From NCBI GenBank assembly GCA_035571515.1, contig DATNCQ010000062.1, positions 51,376-115,375 on the forward strand: DNA of 64,000 nucleotides. The letters are read 5' to 3'. Both the position numbers and the translations under genes were made by a program. The notes under the pieces are model-generated. The model was not told the origin of the DNA, ran no database searches, and saw nothing but the letters and a program-made list of their open reading frames with translations. This document shows positions 38,508-47,410 of the stretch, one piece after another. The DNA is from Gp6-AA40 sp035571515 (GTDB taxonomy: Bacteria; Acidobacteriota; Vicinamibacteria; Vicinamibacterales; UBA2999). How positions within the stretch are numbered: position 1 is the stretch's first letter; every line of letters begins with the position of its first letter.

Positions 38508-40949
38508 ATGATGTCGCGATCGGTCCCTGCACCAACGGCCACGGCATCTGCCGCGCGCCTCGCCGCGTTCGTCGTCGAGCGGTTCCCTTTTGCGATAGCC
38601 GCCATCCAGCGCGCGCTCGATGCGTCGCCGCGCGATCTTCGAACGGAGATCCAGCGGCAGCTGCGCGACATCGACGTCGGCGATCTGCCCGAGACGACCC
38701 CTGGCGTCGCCGCGGAGGAGAGGTGGAATGCGGCCGTCACCGAGCTGCTCGACGCCGTCGACGGGTTCCTGGCGCGCGAGGCGATTGCCGCGTCGCTGAC
38801 CCGGGACGAAAAGCTCGAGATGATGCGCGGCATGGTGCTGATGCGCGCGCTCGACAACCGCCTCAAGCAGTTCTACCTGCAGCCGGAGGTGAAGTACGGC
38901 AGCCTCGGCATCCAGGGGAAGGGGTTCCGCTCGTTCGGCCAGGAAGCGATCTACGGCGCCGGCCTCCGTCTTCGCCGCGGCGCCTCGTACCGCGACGGCG
39001 ACGGCGGCTGGCACGGCGACGTCGTCTGTCCGCTCATTCGCGACAACGCGCTGGTCCTCGCGATGCACAACGATCCGTGGACGATTCGCATGATCCTGAA
39101 CGCGCAGATCGGCAAGGACGGCCCGCCGATGAACGGCCGCGACATTCACGTCGCGGATTTCGGCTGGGGCATCCTGCCGCCGACCGCGCCGCTCGGCGTC
39201 AACGCGGTGAACATCGCCGGCGTCGCCATGGCATTTGCGCGCGAAGGATCGGAGCGCGTCGCGATCTCGCTGATTGGCGAGGGCGGCGCCTCGCTCGGCG
39301 AGTGGCACGAGGCGATCAACGCGTGCGGCGTGAGAAAGCTGCCGGCGGTCTTCTGCATCCAGAACAACCAGACGGCGCTGTCGACGCCGGTGAACGAACA
39401 GTCCGCGGTGCGGATGTTCGCCGACCGGGCCGCAGGCTACGGCGTGCCTGGTATCACCGTCGACGGCACCGACCCCGAGGCCATCGCGGCGGCGTTCACG
39501 TGGGCGGCCGACCGCGCGCGCAACCGGCTCGGGCCGACGCTCATCGAGCTGGTGTCGATGCGCATGTGCGGGCACGCGCATCACGACGACATGCTGTACC
39601 TCGGGAAGGAGCCGCCGGTCGCGTGGGAATGTGCGCCGGTCGCGGAGGGCGCCTACGTCAATCGCGAGCAGTACGAGTACTGGTCGAAGAAGGACCCCGT
39701 TGCGGGCTACGCCGCGAAGCTGCTCGACGAAGGGCTGATGCGGCCCGGCGACCTCGAGAAGTTCAAGCGCGAAGCCGAAGCGATCGTCGACAAGGAAGCG
39801 CGGGCAGTCGTCGACGCGCCGTGGCCGGAGCCGGCAAGCGCCGGCGTCGGCGTCCTCGCGAACGAGCCGCCGCGCGTGCACGTCGAGCCGCTCGAGCCGT
39901 CAACGCGACTCGAGGTCGACCTCAATCCCGCGCTGCCGCCGTTGGATGCCGGCCTGCCGTTCGACCGCAAAGGAATGACCTTCCTCGAGGCGGTCACCGC
40001 CGGCGTCGCGGATGCGCTGCGTGCCGATTCGCGCGTCTTCGTCTACGGCGAAGACATCGGCGGCCTGTACGGCGGCGCATTCCTTCTCCTCCGGCCGCTG
40101 CTGAAGGAGTTCGGCGAGCGGATCATCAACTCGCCGATTGCCGAGAACGCCATCTTCGGCATCGCGGTCGGCGCTGCCATCGCGGGCCAGCGCCCGATCG
40201 CCGAGGTGCAGTTCAACGACTTCGCCGCAACCGGGTTCAATCAGCTGGTCAACAACGCGGCCAAGCAGCGGTACCGGTGGGGCACGTCGATCCCGATGGT
40301 CGTGCGCATGCCCTGGGGCGGCCTGCGCCACGCGGGGCCGTATCACAGCCAGAACACCGAGGCGTGGTTCTACCGCACGCCCGGCCTGAAGATCGTGGTC
40401 CCGTCCACGCCGCAGGACGCGCGCGCGCTGATGGCAGCGGCGGTCGCCGACCCGGACCCCGTTCTCTACTTCGAGCACATCGCGCTCTATCGCGATCCGC
40501 GCGTCAAGCAGGCGCTGCCGCAGGGCGCGCCCGAGCCGATGCCGATTGGCCAGGCCGCGCTGCGGCGCTCTGGTGACGACCTCGCCATCATTTCCTACGG
40601 CGCCTACGTGCACGTCGGCATGCGCGTCGCCGAGAAGCTCGCGGCCGACGGCATCGAGGCAAGCGTGCTCGACCTGCGATCGCTCGCGCCGCTCGACAGG
40701 CAGGCCGTGCTCACCGTCGCGCGCCACTGCAGCAGGGTCCTCGTCATCCACGAGGACACGCGCACCGGCGGCATCGGTGAAAGCCTCGCCGCCATCATCC
40801 AGGAGGAGGCGTTCGAGTCGCTCGATGCGCCCGTTCGCATCGTCGGAGCGCTCGACACGCCGGTTCCCTACTCGCCGCCGCTCGAGGAGTTCTTCCTGCC
40901 CTCGGAGGAGCAGGTCGAACGTGCGGCGCGGCTGCTGGTGAATTACTAG
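38508..40949 (+). CDS. 2-oxoacid dehydrogenase E1, fused alpha-beta subunits
   Basis: A protein of 813 residues from ATG 38508. After about 110 residues of unclear helical sequence comes the alpha part: FRSFGQEAIYGAG, then the thiamine site GEGGASLGEWHEAINACGV...NNQTALST, and AHHDDMLYL. The beta part starts near residue 480 with MTFLEAVTAGVADALR, VYGEDIGGLYGGAF, SPIAENAIFGIAVGAAI and IHEDTRTGGIGESLA. This is the branched-chain or acetoin type E1 with both chains fused. It decarboxylates a 2-oxoacid and would feed the E2 at 54676-56058. Confidence 0.92.
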   Translation: MMSRSVPAPTATASAARLAAFVVERFPFAIAAIQRALDASPRDLRTEIQRQLRDIDVGDLPETTPGVAAEERWNAAVTELLDAVDGFLAREAIAASLTRDEKLEMMRGMVLMRALDNRLKQFYLQPEVKYGSLGIQGKGFRSFGQEAIYGAGLRLRRGASYRDGDGGWHGDVVCPLIRDNALVLAMHNDPWTIRMILNAQIGKDGPPMNGRDIHVADFGWGILPPTAPLGVNAVNIAGVAMAFAREGSERVAISLIGEGGASLGEWHEAINACGVRKLPAVFCIQNNQTALSTPVNEQSAVRMFADRAAGYGVPGITVDGTDPEAIAAAFTWAADRARNRLGPTLIELVSMRMCGHAHHDDMLYLGKEPPVAWECAPVAEGAYVNREQYEYWSKKDPVAGYAAKLLDEGLMRPGDLEKFKREAEAIVDKEARAVVDAPWPEPASAGVGVLANEPPRVHVEPLEPSTRLEVDLNPALPPLDAGLPFDRKGMTFLEAVTAGVADALRADSRVFVYGEDIGGLYGGAFLLLRPLLKEFGERIINSPIAENAIFGIAVGAAIAGQRPIAEVQFNDFAATGFNQLVNNAAKQRYRWGTSIPMVVRMPWGGLRHAGPYHSQNTEAWFYRTPGLKIVVPSTPQDARALMAAAVADPDPVLYFEHIALYRDPRVKQALPQGAPEPMPIGQAALRRSGDDLAIISYGAYVHVGMRVAEKLAADGIEASVLDLRSLAPLDRQAVLTVARHCSRVLVIHEDTRTGGIGESLAAIIQEEAFESLDAPVRIVGALDTPVPYSPPLEEFFLPSEEQVERAARLLVNY

Positions 40950-40952
40950 CGC

Positions 40953-41013
40953 CGGGTCCGCAGCGCGAGGGCCCGCGCGGCGCTGCGGCACGCGGCCTAC
41001 GTACGTAGGGCGG
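40953..41013. repeat. Compound hairpin-repeat cluster with a CCTACGTACGTAGG palindrome
   Basis: The gap between the convergent E1 and permease genes holds GCCGGGTCCGC..., then CGCGCGGCGCTGCGG, and a perfect 14 bp palindrome CCTACGTACGTAGG at 40996-41009. The palindrome looks like the ends of two GTAGG-type elements placed back to back. Confidence 0.65.
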
Positions 41014-41054
41014 TTCCCGCGGAGCGCCATAGTCACGCGAACGTGGACCCGCCG

Positions 41055-42320
41055 CTATTCATAGCGCAGTGCTTCAATGGGATCCATCCGCGCGGCGCGC
41101 AGCGCGGGGACGAACGAGCTGACAATCCCCACGAACATCAGGATCGCGGTGCAGATGCCGAGCAGCTGCACCGAGAGCACCATGTAGATATCCGCCGACC
41201 GGCTGGCGTCGTCGAGCAGCTCGGAGAGGAACGGGCGCGGGCTGAACAGCCATACGAGGAGGTACGACAGCAGCACGCCGGCGACGCCGCCGGCAAAGGT
41301 CGTGACGAGCCCCTCCATGAGGAATTGCAGCAGGATCGCGCGCCTGCGCGCGCCGAGCGCCTTGCGCAAGCCGATTTCGCGCGTGCGCTCCGTGACCGAC
41401 ACGAACATGATGTTCATCACGCCGACCCCGCCGATGGCGAGCGTCAGCACGCCGATGAACGTGAGGATGATCTTCAGCCCGAGCACGATCGGCCCCACAA
41501 TCCGCTGCGTCTCCGCCGAGCCGAAGACCTGTACCGCGCGCTCGTCGGCGGGATTGAACCGCAGGCGGCTGGCCAGCACCTTCTTCACCTCGGCGGTCGT
41601 CCGCGTGTCGAGCGTCGGCGACACCGCCTGGTAGACGAGGATGCCGAGGTACTCGGTGTTCCACATCTGGCCCGCCGTCGTGTACGGGATGAAGATCGAT
41701 TCCTTGTCGGGGCTGCGGTAGTTCGACAGCTGCACCTTCTCGCGCTGGACGCCGACGACGTCGAATCGCACGCCCTTGATGCGCATGACCTGTCCGACGG
41801 GCGGCGTGTTGCCGAACAGCTTGCGCGCCACCTCGCTGCCGAGGAAAACCACACGCCGCTGCAGCCTGATGTCCTCGGCATCGATGAAGCGCCCGGACGA
41901 AGGCACCTGGCTGCGCATCGATCCGTATGCGGGCGCGACGCCGCGCGCGAGATAGGACGTCTGCTTGTCCTGCCACGCCACCGGCACGTCCTGGAAGTAC
42001 TCGGGACTCCATGCCTTCACGTACGGAATCTGGCCGACGGCTTCCGCGTCGGCGAGCCGGATGCGGATGCGCTGACCCGCGCGCTCGCCGCCCGCCTGCA
42101 TGCTCGTCTGGCCGCCGCCGAGGATGTTCACGCCGTCGCCGAAGGCGCCGTGAAAGCCGCGCACGAGCGCCTCGTCGAAGCCGTTTCCGTAGGCGAGCAG
42201 CATGACGACGGATACGATGCCCCACGAGATGCCGAGCATCGAGAGGCCGGCGCGCACGCGGTTGCGAAACAAGCCGCGCATCGCCTCGCGGATGATTTCC
42301 CGCAGCACCCGCATCTTCAT
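41055..42320 (-). CDS. MacB-like ABC transporter permease (second of pair)
   Basis: A protein of 421 residues starting at ATG 42320, which overlaps the previous stop (ATGA). Helix 1 follows VRAGLSMLGISWGIVSVVML. A large extracytoplasmic domain of about 200 residues comes next, then three helices with the hallmark GGVGVMNIMFVSVTERTREIGLRKALGA. It is the membrane part of a type VII ABC (MacB/FtsX-like) mechanotransmission exporter. No ATPase domain is fused and none is encoded beside it. Confidence 0.9.
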   Translation of the reverse strand: MKMRVLREIIREAMRGLFRNRVRAGLSMLGISWGIVSVVMLLAYGNGFDEALVRGFHGAFGDGVNILGGGQTSMQAGGERAGQRIRIRLADAEAVGQIPYVKAWSPEYFQDVPVAWQDKQTSYLARGVAPAYGSMRSQVPSSGRFIDAEDIRLQRRVVFLGSEVARKLFGNTPPVGQVMRIKGVRFDVVGVQREKVQLSNYRSPDKESIFIPYTTAGQMWNTEYLGILVYQAVSPTLDTRTTAEVKKVLASRLRFNPADERAVQVFGSAETQRIVGPIVLGLKIILTFIGVLTLAIGGVGVMNIMFVSVTERTREIGLRKALGARRRAILLQFLMEGLVTTFAGGVAGVLLSYLLVWLFSPRPFLSELLDDASRSADIYMVLSVQLLGICTAILMFVGIVSSFVPALRAARMDPIEALRYE

Positions 42321-43612
42321 GATTCGAACCGCAGCGCCTCGACCGGCGGCAGCTGCGCGGCGCGCCGCGCGGGATAGGTCGACGTGATCGCGCCGACGAT
42401 GACGAGCGCGGCGACGGCGCCGAGCCCCGCCTGCCACGTGAGAATCATCCCGTCGAAACGCCCCGGCCTCGGCGCCAGGTTGACGAGCGCGCACAGCCCG
42501 AGCGCGACGAGAAAGCCGGCGAGGCCGCTGATCACCGTCAGGATGAATCCTTCGAGGAAGAACTGCCGCTGGATGTCGCCGGTCGTCGCGCCAAGCGCCT
42601 TGCGGATGCCGATCTCGCGCGTCCGTTCGCGCACCGCGACGAGCATGATGTTCATCACGCCGAGGCCCCCGAGGCTCAGCGTCACCAGGCCGACGATGGT
42701 GAAGAAATTCTTCATCGCCTGGATCATGCGGTCGAACATGAGGGTCTCGAGCGAGGTGTCCCAGACGCGCACGGCGTCGCGATCCGCGGGGTCGAAGCCG
42801 TGCTCGCGCGCGATGACGCGCCGGATCTCGCGCGCGAGCGGCCAGTCGATGTCCTCGATGCGCCCCGTCCGGCGGTCGAGAATGGCGGGCAGCTCCGCGA
42901 CGACGGCGTCCCTGGGCGAGACGATGATCTGCGAGAGCACGCCGTCGGGCGCATCGCTGCGCGGGAAATCGCGCAGCATCGCGGAAAACGGGATGAAGAC
43001 CTTGTCGTTGTCGCGGCCGTTGTAGTCGCTGTCCTGGTCCTTCTTGCGGATGCGGCCGATGACCGTGTACGGGACGCCGTTGAGCAGCAGCATCTCGCCG
43101 ATGCTGTTGCGGTGCGCGAACAGTTGCGCATCCGAATCCCACCCGAGAATCGCGACGCGCCGTGCCTCCGTTTCGTCCGTGTCGCCGAAGTTGCGTCCGC
43201 GATCGACCTCGATCGTCCGGATGTCCTGGTACTGCGGCTCGATGCCGTCGACGGTGATCGCCGCCGCGTTGTAGGCGCTCTTCACGCTCATCCCGCCGCG
43301 CGAAATCTCGGCGCTCACGACCGCAATCATGTTCGACTGTGTCTGCAGCGCCCTGACGTCGTCCACGGTGAGCATGACCTGGCGCCCGGCGCGCTCGCCG
43401 CCCGCCTGCATCCCGGTGCGCGCGCCCCACACGATGGCGATGTTCCGCCCGAGCTCCATCAGCACCTTGTCGTTGCCGCGGCGGAACCCTTCGCCCGTGG
43501 CCGACAGGATGACGACGGCGATCACGCCCCAGAGGATGCCGAACATCGTGAGGAAGCTGCGCAGCTTGTTGACGCGCAGGTTCGCCACGACCTGGCGAAA
43601 GACCTCGAGCAT
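42317..43612 (-). CDS. MacB-like ABC transporter permease (first of pair)
   Basis: A protein of 431 residues, a paralogue of its neighbour. It has helix 1 after VNKLRSFLTMFGILWGVIAVV, a periplasmic domain, and GGLGVMNIMLVAVRERTREIGIRKALGA near the C-terminal helices. The two permeases probably form a heterodimer. It starts right after the adaptor stop (zero bases apart), so the order is adaptor, permease 1, permease 2. The ATPase must come from elsewhere. Confidence 0.9.
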   Translation of the reverse strand: MLEVFRQVVANLRVNKLRSFLTMFGILWGVIAVVILSATGEGFRRGNDKVLMELGRNIAIVWGARTGMQAGGERAGRQVMLTVDDVRALQTQSNMIAVVSAEISRGGMSVKSAYNAAAITVDGIEPQYQDIRTIEVDRGRNFGDTDETEARRVAILGWDSDAQLFAHRNSIGEMLLLNGVPYTVIGRIRKKDQDSDYNGRDNDKVFIPFSAMLRDFPRSDAPDGVLSQIIVSPRDAVVAELPAILDRRTGRIEDIDWPLAREIRRVIAREHGFDPADRDAVRVWDTSLETLMFDRMIQAMKNFFTIVGLVTLSLGGLGVMNIMLVAVRERTREIGIRKALGATTGDIQRQFFLEGFILTVISGLAGFLVALGLCALVNLAPRPGRFDGMILTWQAGLGAVAALVIVGAITSTYPARRAAQLPPVEALRFES

Positions 43613-44806
43613 CTAGTTGGGGAGGACGACCTTGTCGCCGGCGTTGATGCCGCGGACGATCTGCATCCTCGTGCCGTTGCCGACGCCGATCTGCACCGGC
43701 ACGCGCCGCCGGCCCGTGCGCGACGACGAGTCCAACAGATCCACGGAGGCGTTGTGCCGGTCGTCGTAGAAGACCGCGGCCTCGGGCACGAGCATCGAGT
43801 CGGGGAACTCCTCGAGGATGATCTCGGCGTTGGCCGTCATGTTGGCCTTCAGTTCCTTGCCCGGGTTGTCGATCGAGACCTTCACCTCGAAGGTCGTCAC
43901 GTTGTCCTTGTCGACGCCAATCGGCGAGATCTGCGTGACGCGCCCCTGGAACACGCGATCGCGGAACGTCTCGGTGGTGATGCTCGCGGGCTGGGCGATG
44001 CGGACGCGGCCGATATCGGCCTCGTCCACCTTGCCGCGGACGAACACGCGGTCGATGTCGCCGAGCGTGAAGACGAGCGTGCCGTTCGCGCCGAGATTCA
44101 GGATTGACGACACCGGGCTGCCGATTTCGACGTCGCGTGTCAGCACCGTCGCGCGGATCGGCGCCTTGATCGTCGCGTTGGCCAGATCTTCTTCGGCGTT
44201 CTCCACCGCGGCGCGTGACTGCGCGACGTTGGCGATCGCCTCGGACACCTTGGCGCGGCTGATCACCAGCTGGCCCTGCGCCGCCTGCTGACGATTGAGC
44301 GCCTGCTCCAGCGCGCTCTTCGCGTCGTCCAGTCCTGATTGAGAGACCAGCTTCTGGTCGAACAGCTGCTGCGCGCGCTCGGCGTTGCGGCGCGCGAAGG
44401 CGACGTCGGGCGCCTCCGCCTGGATTTCGTCCTTCTTCAACTGCGCGGCCGCGCCTTCCTGCGCGGCTTCCGCCGCCTGCAGATTCGCGCGGGCCTGCCG
44501 AAGGCGTGCGGTAAGATTTTCGCGGTCCAGCTCCGCGAGCACCTGCCCGGGCTGCACCAGTTGATCGACGTCGACGTACAGCTTCTCGATGATGCCGTTC
44601 GCCTTCGACTTGATCTCGACCTTGGTGATCGGTTCCACCTTGCCGGTGGCGACGACCGAACGCCGCATCGTGCCGCGTTCGACGACGGCGATCTTGGCGG
44701 GGTCGATGGTCGGCGACGCCCCCGTCAGGGCGGTGAAGCCCCAGATGCCGGCGACAACGAGCAGGGCCAGGAGCGCGACGATCAGCCCCCTGCGGGATTT
44801 CTTCAT
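43613..44806 (-). CDS. Periplasmic adaptor (MacA/HlyD-type) of an efflux system
   Basis: A protein of 397 residues from ATG 44806. A GTG two codons upstream is also open. An N-terminal membrane anchor (LIVALLALLVVAGIWGF) is followed by a lipoyl-like half (KVEIKSKANGIIEKLYVDVDQLVQPGQVLAEL), a long coiled-coil hairpin (LRQARANLQAAEAAQEGAA and on), the second lipoyl half, and beta-barrel parts. It would link the two permeases to an outer-membrane channel. No outer-membrane factor gene is nearby. Confidence 0.9.
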   Translation of the reverse strand: MKKSRRGLIVALLALLVVAGIWGFTALTGASPTIDPAKIAVVERGTMRRSVVATGKVEPITKVEIKSKANGIIEKLYVDVDQLVQPGQVLAELDRENLTARLRQARANLQAAEAAQEGAAAQLKKDEIQAEAPDVAFARRNAERAQQLFDQKLVSQSGLDDAKSALEQALNRQQAAQGQLVISRAKVSEAIANVAQSRAAVENAEEDLANATIKAPIRATVLTRDVEIGSPVSSILNLGANGTLVFTLGDIDRVFVRGKVDEADIGRVRIAQPASITTETFRDRVFQGRVTQISPIGVDKDNVTTFEVKVSIDNPGKELKANMTANAEIILEEFPDSMLVPEAAVFYDDRHNASVDLLDSSSRTGRRRVPVQIGVGNGTRMQIVRGINAGDKVVLPN

Positions 44807-44857
44807 AGCCACGTGAACTTCTACGGACCGGGGCAGTAAAGGGTTTCAGTCCAGCAT

Positions 44858-45169
44858 ATGTGGATTCTGACGACCGTCAATGACGGTCCCCCCGAAAAAA
44901 CCTTCCGGATTCTGCCCGGCGGCATCCGCACGCTCGGGCGTGCCACCGGCGCGGACTTCAGCGTGGACGGCGCGCTCGTGTCGCGGGTGCACTGCCGCCT
45001 CACGGCCCTGCCGGAAGGAGGCCTCGAGGTCCGGGATCTCGACAGCACCAACGGCACCTTCGTGAACGGGAAACGCGTGCAGGCCGCGCAGCTCGCGTCG
45101 GGCGACCGCATCCGCATCGGGCGGGTCGAGCTGGTCGCGGTTCGCGACCAGGGATTGGGGCGGGAGTAA
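44858..45169 (+). CDS. Stand-alone FHA domain protein
   Basis: A protein of 103 residues that is essentially one forkhead-associated domain. It has GIRTLGRATGADFSVDGALVSRVHCRL and DLDSTNGTFVNGKRV, with the expected Arg, Ser-Arg-His and Asn phosphothreonine-binding residues. It should bind a protein phosphorylated on Thr, pointing to Ser/Thr kinases in this organism. It is divergent from the export operon across 51 bp. Confidence 0.92.
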   Translation: MWILTTVNDGPPEKTFRILPGGIRTLGRATGADFSVDGALVSRVHCRLTALPEGGLEVRDLDSTNGTFVNGKRVQAAQLASGDRIRIGRVELVAVRDQGLGRE

Positions 45170-45201
45170 GGTGCGTTCGTGAGGCGGGACGTTTGGTCGG
45201 C

Positions 45202-45858
45202 CTACCGCTGGCCCGCGAGATACTCCAGCACGAACGGATTGGTCTTCTTCTCCCTGCCGATTGTCGTGTCCGCTCCGTGTCCGGAATGCACCACGGCTTC
45301 GTCCCCGAGCGGAAACAGGACCTCGGTGATCGACCGCAGGAGTGTTTCGTAGTCGCCGCCGGGCAGATCGGTGCGGCCGATTGACCCCGCAAACAACGTG
45401 TCGCCGACGAACAGATCCTTCCCTGGCGTCCCCTTCCTCCCAATCTGCAGGCAGACGCCGCCCGGGCAGTGGCCGGGCGTGTGGTGCAGCCGCACCTCGT
45501 AGTCGCCGAAGTGAATCGGCGTCATGTCGTAGAAGACGTCGATCGGCGGCTGCTGCCGGACCTTGAAGCCGAACATCGCGCCCTGCTGCGGCGCGTTGTC
45601 GTAGAGAAAGAGGTCGTCCGCGTGCAGGTAGACGGGCGCGTCGAGCGCGTCCTTCGCCGTTCCCACGCCGGTGATGTGATCGATGTGCGCGTGCGTCAGC
45701 AGGATGTGCTGGATCGCGAGATCGTGATCGCGCACCGCCGCCAGCAGGCCATCCACCTCGTCGCCCGGATCGATGATCACGCCCTCGCGCGTCCGCTCGC
45801 AGCCGACGACGAAGCCGTTCTTGTAGAAGGGTGCCTCCGCGCGGACTTCGAGGATCAT
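45202..45858 (-). CDS. MBL-fold hydrolase, glyoxalase II-like
   Basis: A protein of 218 residues. Metal motif LTHAHIDHITG is present, with later ligands in LHHTPGHCPGGVCL, FVGDTLFAGSIGRTD and VVHSGHGADTTIG. The short length and this motif set fit the YcbL-like glyoxalase II branch, which hydrolyses thioesters of glutathione or similar thiols. It is divergent from the receiver-like gene across 20 bp. Confidence 0.9.
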   Translation of the reverse strand: MILEVRAEAPFYKNGFVVGCERTREGVIIDPGDEVDGLLAAVRDHDLAIQHILLTHAHIDHITGVGTAKDALDAPVYLHADDLFLYDNAPQQGAMFGFKVRQQPPIDVFYDMTPIHFGDYEVRLHHTPGHCPGGVCLQIGRKGTPGKDLFVGDTLFAGSIGRTDLPGGDYETLLRSITEVLFPLGDEAVVHSGHGADTTIGREKKTNPFVLEYLAGQR

Positions 45859-45878
45859 GATTCACTACAATCCTATAC

Positions 45879-46226
45879 ATGATCGTCTGCGTTCTCGACG
45901 ACCTGCTGTTCTCGATCAAGATTCGCACCGCCGCCAAGCAGCTCGGCGCCGACGTCTACTTCGAGCGCACGCCGGGCATGGCCGTGGAGCGCATCCGGGA
46001 GAAGCAGCCGTCGCTGGCGATCTTCGATCTGAACAGCGCGCGGCTCGATCCGCTCGGCGCCGTCGCGCAGCTGAAGGCGGACCCGGAGACGCGCGGCATC
46101 AGGACGCTCGGGTTCGTCTCGCACGTGCACGTGGAAACGATCGAGGCGGCGCGCGATGCCGGGATAGACGAGGTGCTCGCGCGATCGGCGTTCGCGGCGC
46201 GGCTCGGCGAGATACTCAAAGAGTAG
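45879..46226 (+). CDS. Degenerate receiver-like protein
   Basis: A protein of 115 residues with the beta-alpha pattern of a response-regulator receiver. Acidic residues are present at strand 1 (VCVLDDLLFS) and a possible phospho-Asp at strand 3 (LAIFDLNSARLDP). The conserved Lys of strand 5 is absent (EVLARSAFAARL). No output domain is attached. It may be a pseudo-receiver used for protein contacts. The TAG stop is the first part of a hairpin repeat. Confidence 0.7.
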   Translation: MIVCVLDDLLFSIKIRTAAKQLGADVYFERTPGMAVERIREKQPSLAIFDLNSARLDPLGAVAQLKADPETRGIRTLGFVSHVHVETIEAARDAGIDEVLARSAFAARLGEILKE

Positions 46227-46248
46227 GGCGGGTCCTTCCGGACCCGCC
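46227..46248. terminator. Hairpin between convergent genes (GTAGG-type repeat)
   Basis: Perfect stem GGCGGGTCC-TTCC-GGACCCGCC in the 28 bp gap between a plus-strand and a minus-strand gene. It probably serves as a two-way terminator-like structure. No T-run follows. Confidence 0.7.
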
Positions 46249-46254
46249 GGCGGA

Positions 46255-47163
46255 TTACCGCAGGAACCACCACGCGATCACCGCCAGCACCAGCAGCATC
46301 ACGATCGCCAGGACGATGGTGCGGCTGGCGCTGTGCGGCGGCGCCTGCTGCTGATCGTCATCGTCGCCGACCACGCCCCGCACGTCGAGCAGCGAGCCGA
46401 TGCTCCTCAACTCCGCCGCCAGCGCGGCGGCGCTCTGATAGCGGCTGTCGGGATTGGGCGCCACGGCCCTCAGGACGATGTCATCCACCTCGCGGGGGAC
46501 CGTGGGATTGCTCGCGCTCGGCGCCGAAGCGCCGCGGTGGAGCGGCCGCCGTCCCGTCAGCATCTCGTAAAGCACGGCGCCCACGGAATAGATGTCGGAG
46601 CGTTCGTCGGAGGCCAGCCCGCGCGCTTCCTCGGGCGAATCGTAGTCGTGCAGGTGGGCCGCGTCGGGGCCGGTAAAACCCTCGCGCGACGCCAGCGCGA
46701 ACGCGGGAATCTTGGCGTGACCCTTGGCGGTGATGACGACCGAGTCGGGACTCAGGCCGCCGTGCACGTAGCCGCACGCGTGCGCGTCGGCCACCGCGTC
46801 GGCCATCTGCACCGCCAGGTCCATCGCGCGGCGGACGTTGATCGCGCGTCCACCCATCTCGGTGCGCAGCGACTGCCCCTTGAGGAACTCGAACACGATG
46901 TAGACGCGGCCGTCGTGTTCCCCGACGTCGAACACGGTCGTGACGTTCGGGTGCGAGAGCGCGGACAGCCCGCGCGCCCGCTCCATGAAGGCCTGCCGCC
47001 CCGCCGCGTCGACGAACCCTGCGGGCAGCACGCGGACGGCGACGGTCCGTCCCTTCTTCGTGTCGCGCGCGCGGAACAGCTCGCCAGGTCCCGCGGGCTC
47101 CAGCCGCTCGAGCAGGTTGTAATGCGCGATGACGGCGATGGGAGCCGGGACGTGCGTCGTCAT
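46255..47163 (-). CDS. Membrane-anchored Ser/Thr pseudokinase
   Basis: A protein of 302 residues with a PknB-like kinase fold and one C-terminal membrane helix (IVLAIVMLLVLAVIAWWFL). The three catalytic signatures are lost: the ATP Lys is Arg (TVAVRVLPAGF), the HRDLKPxN loop reads VHGGLSPDSV, and the DFG motif reads IPAFALA. The fold-level text is kept (HPNVTTVFDVGEHDGRVYIVFEFLKG and SDIYSVGAVLYEMLTGRRP). So it is likely a pseudokinase scaffold or sensor. It follows the 82-residue protein with an ATGA overlap. Confidence 0.85.
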   Translation of the reverse strand: MTTHVPAPIAVIAHYNLLERLEPAGPGELFRARDTKKGRTVAVRVLPAGFVDAAGRQAFMERARGLSALSHPNVTTVFDVGEHDGRVYIVFEFLKGQSLRTEMGGRAINVRRAMDLAVQMADAVADAHACGYVHGGLSPDSVVITAKGHAKIPAFALASREGFTGPDAAHLHDYDSPEEARGLASDERSDIYSVGAVLYEMLTGRRPLHRGASAPSASNPTVPREVDDIVLRAVAPNPDSRYQSAAALAAELRSIGSLLDVRGVVGDDDDQQQAPPHSASRTIVLAIVMLLVLAVIAWWFLR

Positions 47164-47408
47164 TCGTCTTTCTGCTCGATCACCGTCTGCAGCAGCTCCT
47201 TCGCGTCGCCGATCTGCTCGATGACGAAGGCGATGTCGAGCGTCGGCCGCCCGGGTATCCGCGTGCTCTGGCAGTAGACGCTGTGCTGTCCGATCATCGC
47301 CAGGGCGTCGGTGAGCAGATCCATCGCGACCGCCAGCCGGCCGCGCCCCTGGCCCATCATCGTCTCGTGGACTTCGAGTGCCTGCTGGTGCTTGTCGAGC
47401 ACGCCCAT
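47160..47408 (-). CDS. Small helical protein, unknown
   Basis: A protein of 82 residues (MGVLDKHQQALEVHETMMGQ at the start). It is predicted to be mostly helical, with one Cys in QHSVYCQSTR. I do not recognise a family. It starts 2 bases after the oxidoreductase stop, and its stop overlaps the pseudokinase start, so it is the middle gene of a three-gene minus-strand operon and may work with the pseudokinase. Confidence 0.75.
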   Translation of the reverse strand: MGVLDKHQQALEVHETMMGQGRGRLAVAMDLLTDALAMIGQHSVYCQSTRIPGRPTLDIAFVIEQIGDAKELLQTVIEQKDE

Positions 47409-47410
47409 GG

